The position numbers and the translations under genes are program-made. A DNA stretch of 34,939 nucleotides from Nevskia sp. (lineage in GTDB: Bacteria; Pseudomonadota; Gammaproteobacteria; Nevskiales; Nevskiaceae), in contig JADHNH010000029.1 of assembly GCA_016779605.1 (NCBI GenBank), positions 1 to 34,939 on the forward strand. Reading direction: 5' to 3'. A model generated the notes under the pieces. That model worked only from the letters and a program-made list of their open reading frames with translations. It did not search any database and had not been told where the DNA came from. Positions within the stretch are counted from its first letter, which is position 1; each line of letters starts with the position of its first letter. Positions 7,834-15,790 of this stretch are shown in pieces.

Positions 7834-8832
7834 TCACGGATCCTTGCAGCAGCGGAAGCCGAGGTGGTAATTGGCGTGGCTGTCCAGGTCCATCACCCGG
7901 GTGCCGTGCCAGTACGGCGCGCGCCAGCGGCACCAGTCCTCGTGCGCGTGGTATTTGTCGAAGATGAACCAGCTGCCTTTCATTTCGGTGTAGCCGAGCC
8001 GCGTACTGCCGCGGCTGGCCATCTGCGAGGGGTCCAGCGGCAGGTTCATGTGCTCGGCGGCGTTGCCGTTCAGGTCGTAGACGCCCAGCGCGCTGCGGCA
8101 GGCCGGGAAAGCGCCCGCCGGATAGGTATTGGAGCCGCACTTGTTCCAGCCGCCGCCCGCGCAGCCCGGCGTCTTGTGGCTGGCGGCCGCACAGATGCCG
8201 GTGCGGTAGGCCGGGCCGTAGCTCCAGCTCTTGCCTGCGGCGTATTCGCGGTTGTGCGCCGCCCGCATGCGGCGGATCGCCTCGTTGGGGTTCACGCCGC
8301 GGGCCAGATCGAACCGGTAGTCCGGCGGCTGCAGGCTGCCGGCGCAGGCCCCTTCCCACTCGTGCGCGTCGCACAGGCGCTTGCCTTCGGCCTCGCACAG
8401 TTCGGCGGCCTCCCGCGCGCGCACCCAGACCACCGGATACGCACAGGGGATGTCGGGGAATTCGAACTGGTCGATGCAGGCCTTGGCATCCTGCGGCTTC
8501 TGCGTCTTCGGATCGTACAGCGGCGCCATGTAGGGGGCATGGCAGATCCGCTCGAACCCGGGGTTGGCGTAGTCGACGGACTGGCCGCGCAGGCTCTCCT
8601 GGCACTGCGCCGGCGTCAGCGGGTGCTCGGAGATGGCGGGGTTGCCCTGGCCGATGAAGCCGGAGTGCTCGAAGATCGCGTAGATGCGCGTCATCTGCGC
8701 GTCGCTCAGGCCATGCACCTGCCGCATCTGCTCGAACAGCGCTTCGTTCTGCTGCGCGAACGCGCCGTCGGCCGCCGCCCGCCCGCACAGCCACAGCGCC
8801 AGGGGAACCAGCCGCAGGATCAGCGCTTTCAT
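7834..8832 (-). CDS. Secreted formylglycine-generating enzyme/sulfatase-modifying factor-like protein
   Basis: This 332-residue protein has a signal peptide (hydrophobic to about residue 20, then AAADG). The body has FGE-sulfatase (SUMF/PvdO/EgtB-like lectin fold) hallmarks: CIDQFEFPD, CEAEGKRLCDAHEWEGAC, a YDLNGNAAEHMN segment replacing the family's GNVWEW, and a closing GFRCC. The cysteine-rich character suggests disulfides and a periplasmic location. Members may be formylglycine generators or may have lost catalysis and bind substrates; with no sulfatase nearby I do not assign a reaction. It is the last of four overlapping minus-strand genes; its ATG (8832) overlaps the preceding stop by ATGA. 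Confidence 0.75.
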   Translation of the reverse strand: MKALILRLVPLALWLCGRAAADGAFAQQNEALFEQMRQVHGLSDAQMTRIYAIFEHSGFIGQGNPAISEHPLTPAQCQESLRGQSVDYANPGFERICHAPYMAPLYDPKTQKPQDAKACIDQFEFPDIPCAYPVVWVRAREAAELCEAEGKRLCDAHEWEGACAGSLQPPDYRFDLARGVNPNEAIRRMRAAHNREYAAGKSWSYGPAYRTGICAAASHKTPGCAGGGWNKCGSNTYPAGAFPACRSALGVYDLNGNAAEHMNLPLDPSQMASRGSTRLGYTEMKGSWFIFDKYHAHEDWCRWRAPYWHGTRVMDLDSHANYHLGFRCCKDP

Positions 8833-10568
8833 GGCGAGCCTCCACGACGCAGCAGGTAGAAGAAATCGCGGTCGTCGGGAAAGCCGAGGAAGCGCGGGGC
8901 GGTCTGCGCGCCGCCCTTGCGGTCGACTTCGGCCATGCCTTCAATCAGGTGCTGCACCAGCAGCCTGCCGCCGCGGTGGGTATATACCGCCAGGTAGGTG
9001 TGCTCCAGCGCATTCATGTCCATGTGCATGGCGTACTCGCAGCCGTAAGCCTGGAACACCCGCGCCATGGCGCGCGGCGTGGCGGTGGAAAAATAGCCGT
9101 AGACCAGGAATTGCCGCGCGGCGGTGCGGCTCAGGCACACGCCGGCGCGCAGCGTGCGGAACTTTTCGTCCTTGGAGCCCGACCAGTTGCCCGGCCCCCA
9201 CTGCGAGACGAACCGGCCGGGCTGTGGCGTGCCGCTGGCCGGATCGACTTCGATCAGCGCCACCCCGTTCTGCCGCGCGTGGCGGATGCGCGGCAGCAGG
9301 GCGTCGTCCTGTGCGGTCCAGGTTTTCATGCCCACCGTGCCGTCGTCCAGCACGTAAAGCGTGGCCAGCCCCGGCTGCAGCCGGCTGAATACCGTGCCCT
9401 GCTCGATGAAGCCGTAGTGCGAGCCCTGGTTGACCTGGGACAGTTCGCCGTAGCGGAAGGCGCCGTGCTCGCGCTTGAACCCGCCGGTGAAGGTGGCCGC
9501 CACGGCGGCGCTCTGCACCGGGTTGAGCATGCCGGTGCGCGCCAGCGGCGCTGCGCTGTCGATGCCGTCGGGCCCGGCCAGTCCGGGCGTGCGCTGCTGC
9601 GCCGGGGCGCGGTCCGACCAGCCCACGCGCGGGTGGTCGGTGCCCAGCGCAAAGCCAAGGTCGAATTGCGCCAGGTCGAAGGCGACGAGGTAATCCAGGG
9701 CGGCGGATTCCACCGCATCGAGCGTGCCGATACGGCCGCGCAGCCGCTCCGCCACCGGCGCGTCCACCGCCCGCGGCTGCGCTGCGCTCAGGAAGATTCC
9801 CGGCGCGCCCTGTACCGGGTACCACTGGCCGGGCAGCAAGCCGCTGACACCGCGGCCGAGGTCGATGCCGACGTCGGCCAGGGCAATGGCCGGATTGGCC
9901 GCGCCCGCCAGTCGCGCCGGCGGCGGCAGCATCGCTTCGGCTGCCGCCGGCGCCGCCGCGGCCGGCGCCGGCTTCGCCTCTTCGACGAAGGCATCGCGGT
10001 AGAACTCGTCGCGCACGAAGCTGATGATCTGCTCGCCGCCCCAGACGTGGTCGCGCAGGAAATTGGTCGTGCTTTCCAGCAGCGTGTAGCGGCCCGGCAG
10101 CGCGCTGCGCAGGTACAGCAGGCCGCCGCACAAGGGCGCATAGGGCTGACCGGAGCGGCGCGCCTGCACCAGCGGTGTCGCGGCGCCGCCGGGCCACAGC
10201 GCGCACAGGCGTTCGGCGCCGACGTCGGCGTTGGCGCCGGCGATGCGCAGGCCGGCCGGGTCCAGCCGCACGGTCTGCGCGCCCGGTTGCGGGTTCTCCA
10301 GGTGGTAGGTCTGCGCCGCGGCAGCGCCGCCGCCGATCGACAGGACGTACCAGGCGTTGACGCGCGGATTGAGGTTGACCAGCGTGACCCGCGCGGCGGT
10401 GCCGGGCACGGCGACGGTTTCGACGCTGCGGTAGGGCTGCAGGTCGACGATGTTGTCCGAACTTTCCGCCGCCTGCGCCGGCGTGCAGCCGAGCCGCAGA
10501 AGCAACGCCGCTGCGCACAGCGCGGCATACCGCACATGCCGTGGCGGCCCGCGCCGCAAGCGGCTCAT
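8829..10568 (-). CDS. Secreted protein with phosphodiester glycosidase (NAGPA)-like C-terminal half
   Basis: This 579-residue protein has an N-terminal signal peptide ending near AQA (33). The middle region contains an Ala/Pro-rich linker (about 190-215). The C-terminal half has the pattern of NAGPA-type phosphodiester glycosidases: TFTGGFKREHGAF, then FSRLQPGLATLYV, DGTVGMKTW, and AGVCLSRTA ahead of YGCEYAMHMDMNA, resembling the family's GC-DALNLDGG motif with the glycines replaced. The similarity is by eye and remote, so the enzymatic call is tentative. The ATG at 10568 overlaps the stop of the upstream HAD-UbiA gene by ATGA, and its own stop overlaps the next start the same way. A substrate on the envelope glycolipid made by the neighbouring genes is inference. 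Confidence 0.6.
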   Translation of the reverse strand: MSRLRRGPPRHVRYAALCAAALLLRLGCTPAQAAESSDNIVDLQPYRSVETVAVPGTAARVTLVNLNPRVNAWYVLSIGGGAAAAQTYHLENPQPGAQTVRLDPAGLRIAGANADVGAERLCALWPGGAATPLVQARRSGQPYAPLCGGLLYLRSALPGRYTLLESTTNFLRDHVWGGEQIISFVRDEFYRDAFVEEAKPAPAAAAPAAAEAMLPPPARLAGAANPAIALADVGIDLGRGVSGLLPGQWYPVQGAPGIFLSAAQPRAVDAPVAERLRGRIGTLDAVESAALDYLVAFDLAQFDLGFALGTDHPRVGWSDRAPAQQRTPGLAGPDGIDSAAPLARTGMLNPVQSAAVAATFTGGFKREHGAFRYGELSQVNQGSHYGFIEQGTVFSRLQPGLATLYVLDDGTVGMKTWTAQDDALLPRIRHARQNGVALIEVDPASGTPQPGRFVSQWGPGNWSGSKDEKFRTLRAGVCLSRTAARQFLVYGYFSTATPRAMARVFQAYGCEYAMHMDMNALEHTYLAVYTHRGGRLLVQHLIEGMAEVDRKGGAQTAPRFLGFPDDRDFFYLLRRGGSP

Positions 10569-12070
10569 GCGGCGGCCAGGGCGACCAGCGCCATCGCCGC
10601 CAGCAGCGCGCGGCTGACGCGATCCTTCAACGCGAACAGGATCGGATCGTCCTGCACGCGGCCGCGGTCGGTCATCAGCCAGAGGTAGCTGACCCAGTAC
10701 AGCAGCAGCAGGCAATTCACCCAGAACAGCCAGTAGCGCCCGCCGGATCCGTGCACGGTCGCGGTATTGGTATACAGGGCGAGCACCAGCACGGCGAGAT
10801 AGCCGCTGGCAATGCCCTGCGCGGCGATCACGCCGGCGTCGTCGAGCAGGTAGCCGCGCGAATGCGTGTGCGCGCCGTCGATCGGACGCAGCAGCACCAG
10901 TTCGGCGAAGCGCTTGATCAGCGCCAGGCTGTAGAACAGGAACACGCAGAACGCCAGCAGCCACGCCGACAGCGCGATGCCCGCGGCCACGGCGCCCGCG
11001 GCCACCCGTGCCGCGTAGCCGGCGGCGAGCAGCAGTACGTCCAGCACGACGAAGTCCTTCAGGCCCAGCGAATAAGACGCGGTCAGCGCGTAATACAGCG
11101 CGAGCACGGCCAGGAACCAGGGATCGATCCAGGCCGCCAGCCCGAATGCCATTGCCAGCAGTACCGCCAGCAGCGCGCAGCAGGGGCGGATACCGATGCG
11201 GCCGGAGGCCAGCGCGCGGCTGCGCTTGTGCGGATGGCGCCGGTCGGCCTGCAGGTCGAGCAGGTCGTTGAACAGGTAGACGCTCGCCGCACACAGCGAG
11301 AACGCCGCGAACGCGAGCAGCGCGCGCGCCAGCGGCGCCGGCTGGTACAGCGCATGCGCGGCGATCAGCGGCAGGAACACCAGCAGGTTCTTGATCCACT
11401 GGTGCGGCCGCAGCGCCAGCAGGTAGTCGCGCCACGCGGCCGGCTGGCCGAGCACGCGCTCGACCGGCGTGCGGCGCGCGACGCGCTTGGCGAATCCCGG
11501 AGCGGCGTCGGCCAGCACCGCCTTGCGCGCGGCCGCCCACACCGGCAGGTCGGCGCCGCCGTGGCCGGCGTAATCGAATCCGCCCTCGCCGTATTCGGCC
11601 ACCAGGCGCTCCCGCTTGGCCGGTCCGTCGAGGTTGGTGACACCGTCGCTGGCCAGCACCGTGTCGAACAGGCCGAGTTCCTGCGCCACCGCCTCGGCCA
11701 CCGCGCGGTCCGCTGCCGTGGCCAGCACCAGGCGCCGGCCGCGCGACTTTTCCTGCCGCAGGTAATCCAGCAGTTCGGCGTTGTAGGGCAGCGTATGCGC
11801 GTCCGGCGGCGCCAGCCGCGCCAGGCGCTGCTTGAGAACCGCACGGCCGCGCGCCAGCCAGGCTGGCAGCTTGAACAGCCCGGCAGGATTGCCGCGGACA
11901 AACTCGAACAGCGACTCCAGCAGCAGGTCGCTGCGCACCAGCGTGCCGTCGAGGTCCACCGCCAGCGGCACCTCGCCTTCGGCCTGGACTCCGCCCGCCG
12001 CGGGCACAGCCGCGGCAGGGCCGGCGGCGCCGGGCGCCGTCCCCGGGCCTGCGTTGGCCGGGGCGGTCAA
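10565..12070 (-). CDS. HAD phosphatase-UbiA prenyltransferase fusion (decaprenyl-phosphate phosphoribosyltransferase-like)
   Basis: This protein of about 501 residues has two parts. Residues about 35-200 are a HAD-superfamily hydrolase (AVDLDGTLVRSD, nucleophile D39 and D41). Residues about 212-500 are a polytopic UbiA prenyltransferase with RPHQWIKNLLVF and the Mg-diphosphate motif NDLLDLQAD (268-276). RPxQWxKN is characteristic of the subgroup that includes Rv3806c, which transfers phosphoribose from PRPP to decaprenyl phosphate; the fused HAD could remove the 5-phosphate afterwards. The start is uncertain: TTG at 12070 overlaps the upstream TGA, and GTG at 12079 is also in frame; neither has a clear ribosome site. 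It lies inside an overlapping operon with an SDR epimerase upstream. Fold assignment is firm; substrate is inference. Confidence 0.85.
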   Translation of the reverse strand: MTAPANAGPGTAPGAAGPAAAVPAAGGVQAEGEVPLAVDLDGTLVRSDLLLESLFEFVRGNPAGLFKLPAWLARGRAVLKQRLARLAPPDAHTLPYNAELLDYLRQEKSRGRRLVLATAADRAVAEAVAQELGLFDTVLASDGVTNLDGPAKRERLVAEYGEGGFDYAGHGGADLPVWAAARKAVLADAAPGFAKRVARRTPVERVLGQPAAWRDYLLALRPHQWIKNLLVFLPLIAAHALYQPAPLARALLAFAAFSLCAASVYLFNDLLDLQADRRHPHKRSRALASGRIGIRPCCALLAVLLAMAFGLAAWIDPWFLAVLALYYALTASYSLGLKDFVVLDVLLLAAGYAARVAAGAVAAGIALSAWLLAFCVFLFYSLALIKRFAELVLLRPIDGAHTHSRGYLLDDAGVIAAQGIASGYLAVLVLALYTNTATVHGSGGRYWLFWVNCLLLLYWVSYLWLMTDRGRVQDDPILFALKDRVSRALLAAMALVALAAA

Positions 12071-13107
12071 AACAGCCACCGCGCCAGTTGCAGGGCGCCC
12101 TTGTTCCAGGGCACCCGGTGCGAGATGCCGGTCCTGCCGCGGTATTCGTCGCGATGCACCGCGTACCACTCGTAGTTGCGCACCAGCGCCTCGGCGTTCG
12201 AATATCGCGGCTCGTAACCGAGCCGGTTCTCGAGCCGCTCGATCGACACCCAGCTGTCCTGTGCGGCGGTGTCGTAGATCCAGCGGTAGACCGGCGACAG
12301 GTGCAGCCGCTCCAGCAGCTTCAGCACGCAGATGGCGGGCGCTGCCGGAATGCCGACGGCGTGCCGGCCGTGCCCGGCGCGGTCCAGCACCGCCTGGATG
12401 TTGTCGCGCATGCTGCCGAAGCGCTTGGCGCCGACGTTGAAGGTGTCGTTGACGCGCTCTTCCGGCAAGGTCGCGCACCGCTCGATCACCGCGCAGAGGT
12501 CCTCCACGTCGAGCAGCTGGTACAGGTTGCGGCCCGAGCCGAGCACCGGGAAATTGCGGCCCTCGTAGGCCCAGTCGTAAAGCAGCTCGAAGATGCCGAG
12601 GCGCTCGGGGCCGACGAAGCTCTTGGGCCGCAGGATGGTGACGCAGCGGCCGGCCGCGCGCTGCTCCAGGCAGATCCGCTCCGCCGCGATCTTGGCCTCG
12701 CCGTACGGCCCGACTCCCTGCACGCGATCTTCCTCGCGCAGCGGGTGGTGATCCGGGATGCCGTACACCGAAGTGGACGAAGTGAAGACGACGCGCCGGA
12801 CGCCTTGCCGGAAGGCGCGGTCCAGGACGATGCGCGTGCCTTCCACGTCGGTCGAAAGGATGTCCTGGCGGGTCGCCAGCGGCAGTGCGGCGGCCGCGTG
12901 CACGACGAAATCCACCCCCGCCGCCGCGCGCTCCACCGCGGACTCGTCGCGCACGTCGCCCAGGATCGCGTCCACCGACGTGCGTTCGGGGTAATCGAAC
13001 GGCGCGATGTCGAGCGTGCGCACCGCCTGGCCGCGGGCGAGCAGATGGCGGCACAGGTTGATGCCGAGAAAGCCGGAGCCGCCGGTCACCAGGTAGAGAG
13101 CTCGCAT
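12067..13107 (-). CDS. NAD(P)-dependent epimerase/dehydratase (extended SDR)
   Basis: This 346-residue extended short-chain dehydrogenase has the N-terminal Rossmann motif TGGSGFLG, an acidic LDIAPFD after the second strand (suggesting NAD), and an active-site SSTSVYG serine/threonine cluster. The YGEAK dyad (YxxxK) follows, and then a LRPKSFVGP segment typical of sugar-nucleotide or sterol-type epimerases. The ATG at 13107 gives MRALYLVTGG directly before the first strand. It is the first of four minus-strand genes with overlapping ends. With the downstream HAD-UbiA protein it may modify a lipid-linked pentose, comparable to the role of DprE2 beside the mycobacterial DPPR synthase; that comparison is inference. 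Confidence 0.85.
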   Translation of the reverse strand: MRALYLVTGGSGFLGINLCRHLLARGQAVRTLDIAPFDYPERTSVDAILGDVRDESAVERAAAGVDFVVHAAAALPLATRQDILSTDVEGTRIVLDRAFRQGVRRVVFTSSTSVYGIPDHHPLREEDRVQGVGPYGEAKIAAERICLEQRAAGRCVTILRPKSFVGPERLGIFELLYDWAYEGRNFPVLGSGRNLYQLLDVEDLCAVIERCATLPEERVNDTFNVGAKRFGSMRDNIQAVLDRAGHGRHAVGIPAAPAICVLKLLERLHLSPVYRWIYDTAAQDSWVSIERLENRLGYEPRYSNAEALVRNYEWYAVHRDEYRGRTGISHRVPWNKGALQLARWLF

Positions 13108-13178
13108 CGTCGGCGTCCGTTCCACATGCTTGCAGGGCGCAGGCCGCAGCGGCCCGCGCAGATCGACAGGGTTGCCGG

Positions 13179-13646
13179 TTACGGGCCCGCGGCGGGTTCG
13201 TGCAGGGTCCAGGCGAAGACTAGCCGCTGGTGCTTGCCGGCGACAAGCTGCACGCTGCGGGTCTTGCTTTGCCCCGCCGAAACGGCGCTGACCCGGTACG
13301 TGCCGGGCGGCAGGTCGACCAGCAGGAACGGGCCGTCCGCGCGCGTCTGCAGCACGACCGCGCCGGCCGGGCCGGCCACGGTGACGTCGACCGCCGCGGT
13401 GTAATGTTCGCGCGCGCCGGCGCGCGCCACGAACACCAGGGTCAGCGGAAAATGCGCCGAATCCGCGCGCATCGCCTTGGCCTCGTCGACGCCGACGCCG
13501 CCGCTGCGATAACGCACCGCACCTTCCTGCTTGAGCACCGGCAACAGTTCGCTGCCGCCGGCCGCGCTGTCGCACATCATGGCGGAGGCGGCGACGGCAT
13601 ACAGCAGGAGCGGCAGGCCGAGCATCAGGGTTGTCAGGCGTTTCAT
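13179..13646 (-). CDS. Small secreted protein, beta-sandwich type, unknown function
   Basis: This 155-residue protein begins MKRLTTLMLG with a clear signal peptide (cleavage probably after ASA, residue 22). The mature part is rich in Val/Ala strands; the stretch FLLVDLPPGTYRVSA resembles carboxypeptidase-regulatory or transthyretin-like folds, which use a PPGTY turn. GAGG lies shortly before the ATG at 13646. It is 71 bases upstream of the epimerase gene and is preceded by a perfect FNR-type palindrome, so it probably leads the envelope operon. I do not recognise a characterised homologue. Confidence 0.7.
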   Translation of the reverse strand: MKRLTTLMLGLPLLLYAVAASAMMCDSAAGGSELLPVLKQEGAVRYRSGGVGVDEAKAMRADSAHFPLTLVFVARAGAREHYTAAVDVTVAGPAGAVVLQTRADGPFLLVDLPPGTYRVSAVSAGQSKTRSVQLVAGKHQRLVFAWTLHEPAAGP

Positions 13647-13997
13647 GAGAGCCTCTTTCGAGTGACGGCATCGAAGTTGCCGGCGCCGGCCCGAACGCCG
13701 CGCCGCCCCAAAGCAAGCCGATGCTAGGAGAGACATCGCCGGTGCGCCTTGACGTGGGTCAAGCTGCGGCCGCTGCGCGGGACGCCGCAGCTCAGGGAAT
13801 TCGCCGGCGTACCGGATTGGGGCGGGCGCCTGCCTCGTGCAATACTCGGCACCGGTCCGGTTTCCGCGCCGGTGCACTTTGGGCCACTTGAAACCCGCAG
13901 GACTGCCTCCAAATCAGTGGAGGGTTTGTGGGAACCTGGAAGTGCGAAAGTTCCCGCCCGGTCGCCGCATGCGACGCATTCGTTCGAAGGAAGAAGC
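13647..13997. other. 351-bp divergent regulatory spacer with structured leader
   Basis: This spacer contains the FNR-type box at 13749-13762 serving the minus-strand gene. Towards the plus-strand gene it contains a cluster of short inverted repeats at 13891-13955. A long reading frame crosses it in the same frame as the downstream plus gene, but it starts inside the FNR box and shows no signal before the secreted protein's own signal peptide, so I treat it as non-coding. Confidence 0.55.
13721..13762 (-). promoter_or_regulatory. Perfect FNR/FixK-type palindrome and -10 for the secreted-protein/envelope operon
   Basis: TTGACGTGGGTCAA at 13749-13762 is a perfect TTGAC-N4-GTCAA palindrome. On the minus strand TAGCAT (13726 to 13721), four of six to TATAAT, sits exactly at the class II -10 position. 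The implied start near 13714 leaves a leader of about 68 bases. Confidence 0.7.
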
Positions 13998-14912
13998 TTG
14001 AAGAAGAAGCCGCTGCGGACCCGGAAGCTTGTGCTGCGCGCGGTGTTGTCCCTGCTGGGGCCCTGTGCCGCCGCACCTGCGCTGGCCGGCCCTGCACCCT
14101 GCGATGCGCGCCTTGCCGCGGCGATCCCCGCACGTTCGTCTGCCGCCCCGACCGGCAGCGAGTTCGTGCGGCGCGTGGCCGGGCTCGGCGACGACGCGCG
14201 CGAATCCGCCATCCTCGACCAGTTCGCGGCCGGCAACGTCCCGCAGTTCCTGCGGCGGCTGGCGCCGGTGCTGCTGGATGCGCGGCTGCCCGGCGACCGG
14301 CGCGCCCAGGTCGTCATCTGCGTGGCGCCCGACTACCTGGCGATCGGCTCCGACGACGACTACTTCCTGGCGCCGATGCGTCTGGAGACGGCATTGACCG
14401 TCGCCCGCCGCTTCGGCTTCGTGCTGCCCACCCGCAAGATGGTCGACGCGGTCTACGCCCAGTCCGGCGTGCACCTGCAACCGCAACCGCTGCCGGCCGG
14501 CGACGCGATGCGTTCCACCGCGTATTACTGGCAGCACAACCGCCTGGTGCGCGAACAGCGCGCCGCGGCCGGTGCGCCGCTGGGCACGCTGACCGCGGGC
14601 GACAAGAAGGACTTGGTGCTGACCAACCGGCTGTGGCGGATGCAGGACCGCGTGGCCATCTACGGCTGGCATCTTCCCGGCGGCCGCGCGATCCAGCCGC
14701 TGAGCACGGTGCACGGCTGGCGCTACGCGGACTACAGCCACGGCGTGCGCCTGGTCGCCGACACCGCCTACGTGGACGGCACCGCCGAGCCGATCCTGGG
14801 CGCGCTCGGCAGCGACCGCTTCGCCGCGCTATTCAGCGACGAAGGGCCGATCCCGCAGCTCGCCGGGCTCATCGACATGCTCGAAAAACGGGCGCCGCCA
14901 GCCGGGCTGTAA
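13998..14912 (+). CDS. Secreted/periplasmic protein of unknown function
   Basis: This 304-residue protein starts at a TTG (13998) with AAGGA seven bases upstream and no better ATG. The N-terminus MKKKPLRTRK plus a hydrophobic stretch ending ALAG is a signal peptide. The body contains APDYLAIGSDDDYFLAPM, FVLPTRKMVDAVY, TAGDKKDLVLT and HGWRYADYSHGVRLV segments. This combination recalls uncharacterised periplasmic proteins, possibly of a hydrolase type given the conserved-looking HG/YSHG residues, but I cannot name a family. The upstream region shows nested hairpins. It lies divergently from the secreted-protein/envelope operon. Confidence 0.7.
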   Translation: MKKKPLRTRKLVLRAVLSLLGPCAAAPALAGPAPCDARLAAAIPARSSAAPTGSEFVRRVAGLGDDARESAILDQFAAGNVPQFLRRLAPVLLDARLPGDRRAQVVICVAPDYLAIGSDDDYFLAPMRLETALTVARRFGFVLPTRKMVDAVYAQSGVHLQPQPLPAGDAMRSTAYYWQHNRLVREQRAAAGAPLGTLTAGDKKDLVLTNRLWRMQDRVAIYGWHLPGGRAIQPLSTVHGWRYADYSHGVRLVADTAYVDGTAEPILGALGSDRFAALFSDEGPIPQLAGLIDMLEKRAPPAGL

Positions 14913-14989
14913 ACAGGCCGCAGCACCCCTCGCAGAGATACCGCGGCAGCGGACGCCGCCGGGTGCCGCGGGGCATCCGTGCGCGGATG

Positions 14990-15031
14990 TTGATATGCGT
15001 CATTGCCCGGCTGGCCGGGTGGCTTCAGCCT
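14990..15031 (+). promoter_or_regulatory. FNR-type box and -10 for the nitroreductase gene
   Basis: TTGATATGCGTCAT at 14990-15003 matches TTGAY-N4-RTCAA except at the last base. CAGCCT at 15026-15031 occupies the class II -10 position. The distance to the ATG (15074) implies a leader of about 36 bases. Confidence 0.55.
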
Positions 15032-15073
15032 GATCGTGCAGGCCGCTGCCACCGACCGCGGGGATGCACGATC

Positions 15074-15664
15074 ATGGAAATCAAGCTGAAGGACACCGTT
15101 GCGCTGCCCGCACCGCGCATGGATGGCGGCATGCCGCTGATGGCGGCGCTGGCGGCGCGGCACAGCACGCGCGAGTTCAGCCCGCGCGAAATTCCGCAGC
15201 AGGTGCTCGGCGACCTGTTGTGGGCGGCTTGCGGGGTCAACCGTCTCCGCACCGGCGGCCGCACCGCGCCGTCGGCCAGGAACTGGCGCGAGATCGACAT
15301 CTACGCGGCCAGCGCCGCCGGCCTGCATCGCTACGTGCCGGAGGCGCACCGGCTGCAGCTGGTCGCGCGCACGGACCTGCGCGCCGCCAGCGGCATGCAG
15401 GAATTCGCCGGCACGGCGCCGCTGGACCTGGTCTACGTCGCCGACCTCGCCCGCGTGGACGCGGCCGATCCGGTGGAGCGGCGCTTCTATTGCGCCGCCG
15501 ACGCCGCCTTCATCGCGCAGAACGTTTACCTGTTCTGCGCTTCCGCGGGCCTGGCCTGCGTGGTGCGCGGCGCGCTGAACCGCAGCGGGCTGGCGCAGGC
15601 GATGCACCTGGGCAAGCGCCAGCGCGTGATCCTGGCGCATACCGTGGGCTACGCGGCCGACTGA
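15074..15664 (+). CDS. Nitroreductase-family (SagB-like) FMN protein
   Basis: This is a 196-residue nitroreductase-fold protein. RHSTREF near residue 30 is the FMN-phosphate-binding RxSxR signature. LLWAACGVNR and TAPSARNWREIDIY follow (the family's APSAxNxQ region, with the usual glutamine absent). The C-terminal half has AADAAFIAQNVYLFCASAGL and a final VILAHTVGYAAD. Such enzymes reduce nitro compounds, quinones or other electron acceptors using NAD(P)H, or act in FMN-dependent oxidation. The ATG at 15074 is preceded by a weak GGGG. It has its own FNR-type box. Single-domain nitroreductases are also recurrent members of the mycobacterial hypoxia regulon, which makes the context meaningful; the substrate is unknown. 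Confidence 0.88.
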   Translation: MEIKLKDTVALPAPRMDGGMPLMAALAARHSTREFSPREIPQQVLGDLLWAACGVNRLRTGGRTAPSARNWREIDIYAASAAGLHRYVPEAHRLQLVARTDLRAASGMQEFAGTAPLDLVYVADLARVDAADPVERRFYCAADAAFIAQNVYLFCASAGLACVVRGALNRSGLAQAMHLGKRQRVILAHTVGYAAD

Positions 15665-15720
15665 ACTCGATGCGGTATGCCGGCCCGCCGTTCGCGGCAT
15701 TCCAACGCGGCGAGGCAGGC

Positions 15721-15762
15721 TTGACGTGGATCAAGGCATGCGGCCGCGGCGCACACCACACT
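15721..15762 (+). promoter_or_regulatory. FNR/FixK-type box and -10 for the lipoprotein-glgP-glgC run
   Basis: TTGACGTGGATCAA at 15721-15734 fits TTGAY-N4-RTCAA perfectly, with the same GTGG spacer as the boxes at 13749 and 27850. CACACT at 15757-15762 is exactly at the class II -10 position. The implied start is near 15769, 22 bases before the ATG. Confidence 0.7.
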
Positions 15763-15790
15763 GGATCCAGATTCGAAGTGGAGCCTGACG

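Noticed and set aside
10541..12175. Long plus-strand open frame opposite the HAD-UbiA gene
   Set aside because: Gln/Arg/Ala-rich antisense translation with no family signal; the minus-strand gene has clear motifs.
13749..13997. Extension of the secreted protein gene upstream to 13749
   Set aside because: The frame opens within the FNR-type box and precedes a clear signal peptide at 13998; the extension would bury the signal peptide.
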